Source of the DNA: Flavobacterium sp. | GTDB taxonomy: Bacteria; Bacteroidota; Bacteroidia; Flavobacteriales; Flavobacteriaceae | Length of the DNA: 7,840 bases | Reading direction: 5' to 3' | NCBI GenBank assembly: GCA_017989775.1 | Contig: JAGNPF010000055.1 | Span: forward strand, 1 to 7,840 | Shown here: one piece after another, positions 5,379 through 7,840 of the stretch | Layout of the letters: the number at the start of each line of letters is the position of its first letter | How positions within the stretch are numbered: position 1 is the first letter of the stretch | Made by a program: the position numbers and the translations under genes | Notes under the pieces: generated by a model | What the model was told of the DNA's origin: nothing | Seen by the model: only the letters and a program-made list of their open reading frames with translations | Databases searched by the model: none

Positions 5379-6032
5379 ATGAGATATACAGCCATAGTCA
5401 ACAAAACCATTCTTTTTGTAAAGAAAAAACTCGAAAATGCCGAAGGGGGACACGACTGGTTTCACATCGAACGCGTGTATAAAAATGCCTTGCTGATTGC
5501 CGATGGCGAAGTTTGTGATGTTGACATCGTAAAATTGGGAGCCTTGCTTCACGATATTGCCGACAGCAAGTTTCATGACGGAGACGAAACCATAGGGCCC
5601 AAAATCGCCCGAGAATTTCTGGAATCCCATAACGTGGACCAAGCCACCATCGAGCACGTCATCAACATCATCGAAAACGTCTCTTTCAAGGGCGGAAATT
5701 CGGAAAAAACATTCTCGTCTGTCGAATTGGATATCGTTCAGGACGCCGACCGTTTGGACGCCATTGGAGCCATTGGCATTGCCAGAACATTCAATTATGG
5801 CGGTTTCAAAAACAGGCCTTTGTACAACCCGAATATTGCCCCAAAACTTCGCATGAGCAAGGAAGAATATAAAAACAACCAAGCACCAACGCTCAACCAT
5901 TTCTACGAAAAATTATTGATGCTAAAGGACAAAATGAATACCCAAACCGGAAAACAAATTGCTCAGGAAAGACATTTATTTATGGAAAAATTCCTTTCGC
6001 AGTTTTATGCGGAATGGGATGGGGAGAAGTAG
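5379..6032 (+). CDS. HD-domain phosphohydrolase (YpgQ/YedJ-like)
   Basis: A 217-residue HD-superfamily metal-dependent phosphohydrolase, cytoplasmic, with no signal or membrane segment. The metal-binding pattern is H...HD...D: HDWFHIERV (25-33, probable ligand His29), LLHDIADSKF (56-65, His58-Asp59) and QDADRLDAIGAIGIAR (121-136, Asp122). These match the subfamily that includes B. subtilis YpgQ, reported as a metal-dependent nucleotide pyrophosphohydrolase, and E. coli YedJ. The length is typical. A nucleotide substrate is therefore plausible but not proven here. ATG 5379 is the first start in frame and gives the expected N-terminus. No TAnnTTTG lies between the desaturase stop and this start, and an intrinsic terminator sits 18 nt upstream, so its transcription is unclear. 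It converges with the 132-residue gene on the other strand. Confidence 0.88.
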   Translation: MRYTAIVNKTILFVKKKLENAEGGHDWFHIERVYKNALLIADGEVCDVDIVKLGALLHDIADSKFHDGDETIGPKIAREFLESHNVDQATIEHVINIIENVSFKGGNSEKTFSSVELDIVQDADRLDAIGAIGIARTFNYGGFKNRPLYNPNIAPKLRMSKEEYKNNQAPTLNHFYEKLLMLKDKMNTQTGKQIAQERHLFMEKFLSQFYAEWDGEK

Positions 6033-6130
6033 TGATTTAAGATTGTACATTTACGATTTTTAGATTTCAGGTGTTTCTTGATTATTGGTTTTAAATCAAA
6101 AATCAGCAAACGTTATTCTGAATTCATCAA
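6033..6130. other. Convergent intergenic spacer with repeat remnants, no clear terminator
   Basis: This 98-nt AT-rich gap separates two converging genes. It holds GATTTTTAGATTTCAG (6055-6070), related to the repeats at 5198-5233, and AAAAATCAGC (6098-6107), the same 10-mer as the right arm of the terminator at 5344-5353. A weak stem TTGATT/AATCAA (6078-6083/6094-6099, 10-nt loop) is present without a T-run on either strand. I see no gene here. Confidence 0.5.
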
Positions 6131-6529
6131 TCAAATTCCTTTTTCCTTCATTTCCAAGATCACGTCCGAAGCATTTTTGAAAGTAGGTGCTTGTTCAATG
6201 ATGGTTCCAATGCGTTTTTTATTCAATTTGAAAGTAAAATCATTTTCGGTGGTGAATAATATTGCCGTCAAAAATGGGTTGTTCATATAGGGAGCCAGAA
6301 CGAAAAAAGCTTCTTCCAAGGAATGGAAACTTTCTATTTCTTCGGTTTTGTAGCGGGCAATGACGGAAAGTTTGAACACGTCATTTTCCAGCAAAACGGG
6401 GCGAACGTAAATGTTTTTCAATTCGGTGTCGCCAATGGTTTTGGCCAAAGTTAATTTGGCAAAGGTTTTATTCGTGATGCTTTCTGTTACTTTTTCCCAG
6501 AATTCGGCAAATACAGGTTGGAAGGACAT
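6131..6529 (-). CDS. Uncharacterised 132-residue protein, possibly a stand-alone N-terminal domain of a methyltransferase family
   Basis: I do not recognise this as a characterised protein. It has 132 residues, mixed alpha/beta in appearance, with no signal peptide, membrane segment or cysteine motif. The order of features (FAKLTLAK at 23-30, LKNIYVRPV at 37-45, a strand leading to ARYKTEEIESF at 58-68, then NNPFLTAILFTTENDF at 82-97 and LNKK) resembles, from memory, the N-terminal domain of a Bacteroidota family annotated as class I SAM-dependent methyltransferase. No SAM-binding domain follows: the frame stops and an opposing gene lies 98 nt away. It may be a domain-only homolog, a partner protein or a truncated gene. 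It has a good promoter of its own (-7 at 6568-6575) and a clean frame, which favours a functional gene. It lies 62 nt after the ATPase gene on the same strand. Confidence 0.75.
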   Translation of the reverse strand: MSFQPVFAEFWEKVTESITNKTFAKLTLAKTIGDTELKNIYVRPVLLENDVFKLSVIARYKTEEIESFHSLEEAFFVLAPYMNNPFLTAILFTTENDFTFKLNKKRIGTIIEQAPTFKNASDVILEMKEKGI

Positions 6530-6567
6530 AGACTCGTTTTTTAGTTTATTATTCTAGAATTGATATT

Positions 6568-6601
6568 CAAAATTAAGCGATGCTTTTTGGTTTAGAGCAA
6601 A
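6568..6601 (-). promoter_or_regulatory. Promoter for the 132-residue gene
   Basis: On the minus strand TAATTTTG (6575 down to 6568) is a perfect TAnnTTTG. TTTG (6601 down to 6598) lies 22 bases upstream of it, within the 17-23 range described for the flavobacterial -33/-7 spacing. The -33 part overlaps the last codons of the ATPase gene. The estimated leader is about 30-35 nt to the ATG at 6529. Confidence 0.62.
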
Positions 6602-7710
6602 TAATCCCAAAAATTCTCTTTGTGAATCACTTGGGTGGTTTTTGGATGATACTTTTCGGTAAATGACTTTGTAAATCGCACTTTTTGATTCGGATTGTAT
6701 TTGATTTCAAAAGCTTCGATTTCGGTGTTTTTCACTTCCAAATAATCGATTTCGGCTTGTTGGGTATTTCTCCAAAAATAGGTGTCCTTGAATTGGTTTT
6801 CATACGCCAATTTTTTCTTGCGTTCGCTGATGACAAAGTTTTCCCACAGAGCACCAACATCGTCCCGAAGTTCTATCGGATTAAAATTTTTGATAATTCG
6901 ATTGCGCAGACCATTGTCCCAAAAATACACTTTTCGGCCTTTCTTGAGTTCGTTGTCCTGATTTTTGCTGAAAGCATTCAAACTAAAAACGATGAAATTT
7001 TTCTCCAGAATATCAATGTATTTTTCAACCGTCAAACGGTTTATTCCCAAATCATTGGCGAGGGAATTATAACTAATTTCACTGCCAATTCTGTACGCCA
7101 GCATTTGAACCAATCTTTGTAAAGTCGCTGATTTTTTCACGCCTTCCAAGTTCAGAATGTCTTTATACAGAAAACCTTCAACCAAATCATTCAAGATTTT
7201 TTCTTCTTTGCCTACACTGGTAACCACTTCTGGATAATAGCCAAAAACCAAACGATGAGGAACTAAACGGGTTTCTTCAATAAAATTGGTGTGTTTGACC
7301 ATTTCGCCATAGCTTAAAGGGAAAAGTTGCAATTCTTCTTTTCTGCCCACCATCGATTCCTTGGTTTTGTCTGCCAATTCGAAAGCACTGCTTCCAGAGG
7401 CAATGACTTGTATTTCGGGATAATTATCGACCATTCGCTTAATGAGCAAGCCAATGTTGTGAATCATTTGGGCTTCGTCAACAACAATGATTTTATTGTC
7501 TCCGACTAAAGCTTTCAGTCTGTCGGTAGTGATGTTTTGCAGTAAAATCTGGGTGTCGGGTTCATCGCCGTTAAGCCATAAAAACGATTGTCCTTTGATG
7601 GTGTTTTTTATCAAAGAGGTTTTGCCTACTTGTCTTGCGCCAAATACTAGTATTGCTTTTCCTTTGAAAAGATAGCTGTCAATTTCTATTTGTGGGCTTC
7701 GATTTATCAT
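6592..7710 (-). CDS. AAA_14/DUF4143 family ATP-binding protein
   Basis: A 372-residue ATPase of the AAA_14 plus DUF4143 architecture, common and often multi-copy in Bacteroidota and archaea, with no settled function. Walker A is GARQVGKT (24-31), Walker B is IIVVDEAQ (74-81), and a sensor-like IASGSSAF follows (103-110). A winged-helix-like segment (about 212-240, ISYNSLANDLGINRLTVEKY in part) precedes a C-terminal region with QAEID (318-322) and AFEIK (333-337). The spacing of Asp322, Glu335 and Lys337 resembles a PD-(D/E)xK nuclease fold; whether it is catalytic is unknown. Hand counts on several 60-base lines give 27-40% GC, against 42-58% in lines sampled from the peptidase, desaturase and HD genes, which suggests acquisition from elsewhere. 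Upstream lies an array of palindromic repeats that may regulate it. The 132-residue gene follows on the same strand. Confidence 0.92.
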   Translation of the reverse strand: MINRSPQIEIDSYLFKGKAILVFGARQVGKTSLIKNTIKGQSFLWLNGDEPDTQILLQNITTDRLKALVGDNKIIVVDEAQMIHNIGLLIKRMVDNYPEIQVIASGSSAFELADKTKESMVGRKEELQLFPLSYGEMVKHTNFIEETRLVPHRLVFGYYPEVVTSVGKEEKILNDLVEGFLYKDILNLEGVKKSATLQRLVQMLAYRIGSEISYNSLANDLGINRLTVEKYIDILEKNFIVFSLNAFSKNQDNELKKGRKVYFWDNGLRNRIIKNFNPIELRDDVGALWENFVISERKKKLAYENQFKDTYFWRNTQQAEIDYLEVKNTEIEAFEIKYNPNQKVRFTKSFTEKYHPKTTQVIHKENFWDYLL

Positions 7711-7730
7711 TTTTGCATCGAATTAGAATA

Positions 7731-7757
7731 CAAATATATAATAATTTGATATTACAA
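7731..7757 (-). promoter_or_regulatory. Promoter for the ATPase gene, overlapping the repeat array
   Basis: On the minus strand TATATTTG (7738 down to 7731) is a perfect TAnnTTTG, 20 bases before the ATG at 7710. A TTG (7757 down to 7755) lies 16 bases further upstream, slightly shorter than the usual -33 spacing. That TTG is at the centre of the first palindrome of the array, so a protein bound there would compete with RNA polymerase. Confidence 0.6.
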
Positions 7758-7819
7758 TATCATAAAAATATAATAATTTGATATTACAATATCAAAAAAA
7801 TATAATAATTTGATATTTT
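7737..7819. repeat. Tandem array of 32-bp repeats with internal palindromes (putative operator array)
   Basis: Units start at 7737, 7769 and 7801. The first two are 32 bases long and differ at one position; the third is identical for its first 19 bases (to 7819) and then diverges. Each full unit holds the perfect palindrome TGATATT-AC-AATATCA (7747-7762 and 7779-7794); in the second unit the symmetry extends two bases on each side. The third unit has only the left half-site (7811-7817). A period of 32 bp is about three helical turns, so all sites face the same side of the DNA. The units are directly joined with no spacers, so this is not a CRISPR array. An operator for autoregulation of the adjacent ATPase gene is the best guess. 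Confidence 0.85.
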
Positions 7820-7840
7820 AAAAGCTAACTGAGCACTAAC

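Noticed and set aside
6078..6099. TTGATT/AATCAA stem as a bidirectional terminator between the converging genes.
   Set aside because: Only 6 bp with a 10-nt loop and no T-run on either side; too weak to call.
7737..7819. Regular repeats that could suggest a CRISPR array.
   Set aside because: The 32-bp units are directly joined with no unique spacers, there are fewer than three full copies, and no cas genes are nearby.

Overview
The window looks like a chromosomal segment from a member of the Flavobacteriaceae (Bacteroidota), probably Flavobacterium or a close relative. The evidence is the protein families and their gene order, AT-rich intergenic DNA with GATTTTAGATT-type repeats, no clear Shine-Dalgarno sequences, and perfect copies of the Bacteroidota -7 promoter element TAnnTTTG a short distance upstream of six genes.

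Left part, minus strand (1-2438). Three genes run leftward: rnpA (RNase P protein), a membrane-anchored S41/CTP-type processing protease, and a secreted OmpA-domain protein cut by the window edge. The protease stop and the OmpA-gene start overlap as TGATG, so those two are probably translationally coupled. The rnpA promoter lies between the arms of a perfect 10-bp inverted repeat.

Middle part, plus strand (2536-5360). Divergent from rnpA are two tandem 244-residue PlsC-type acyltransferase paralogs and a soluble diiron acyl-ACP desaturase. Each has its own -7 element. This is a membrane-lipid cluster: the desaturase would introduce double bases of unsaturation into acyl-ACP chains, and the acyltransferases would place acyl chains on lysophosphatidate or a related acceptor. 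A strong intrinsic terminator closes the cluster at 5320-5360.

Right-middle part (5203-6130). An HD-domain phosphohydrolase of the YpgQ/YedJ type lies between two stretches of AT-rich short repeats. It starts only 18 nt after the terminator and has no recognisable promoter of its own.

Right part, minus strand (6131-7840). A 132-residue protein of uncertain identity sits downstream of an AAA_14/DUF4143 ATPase. The ATPase gene has visibly lower GC than the rest, which suggests an accessory gene. Upstream of it is an array with a 32-bp period in which each full unit carries a TGATATT-AC-AATATCA palindrome; the gene-proximal palindrome covers the likely -33 region. This array is the most unusual non-coding structure in the window and looks like an operator array. 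The remaining genes are mostly ordinary housekeeping or lipid genes, and I found no clear new multi-gene system.
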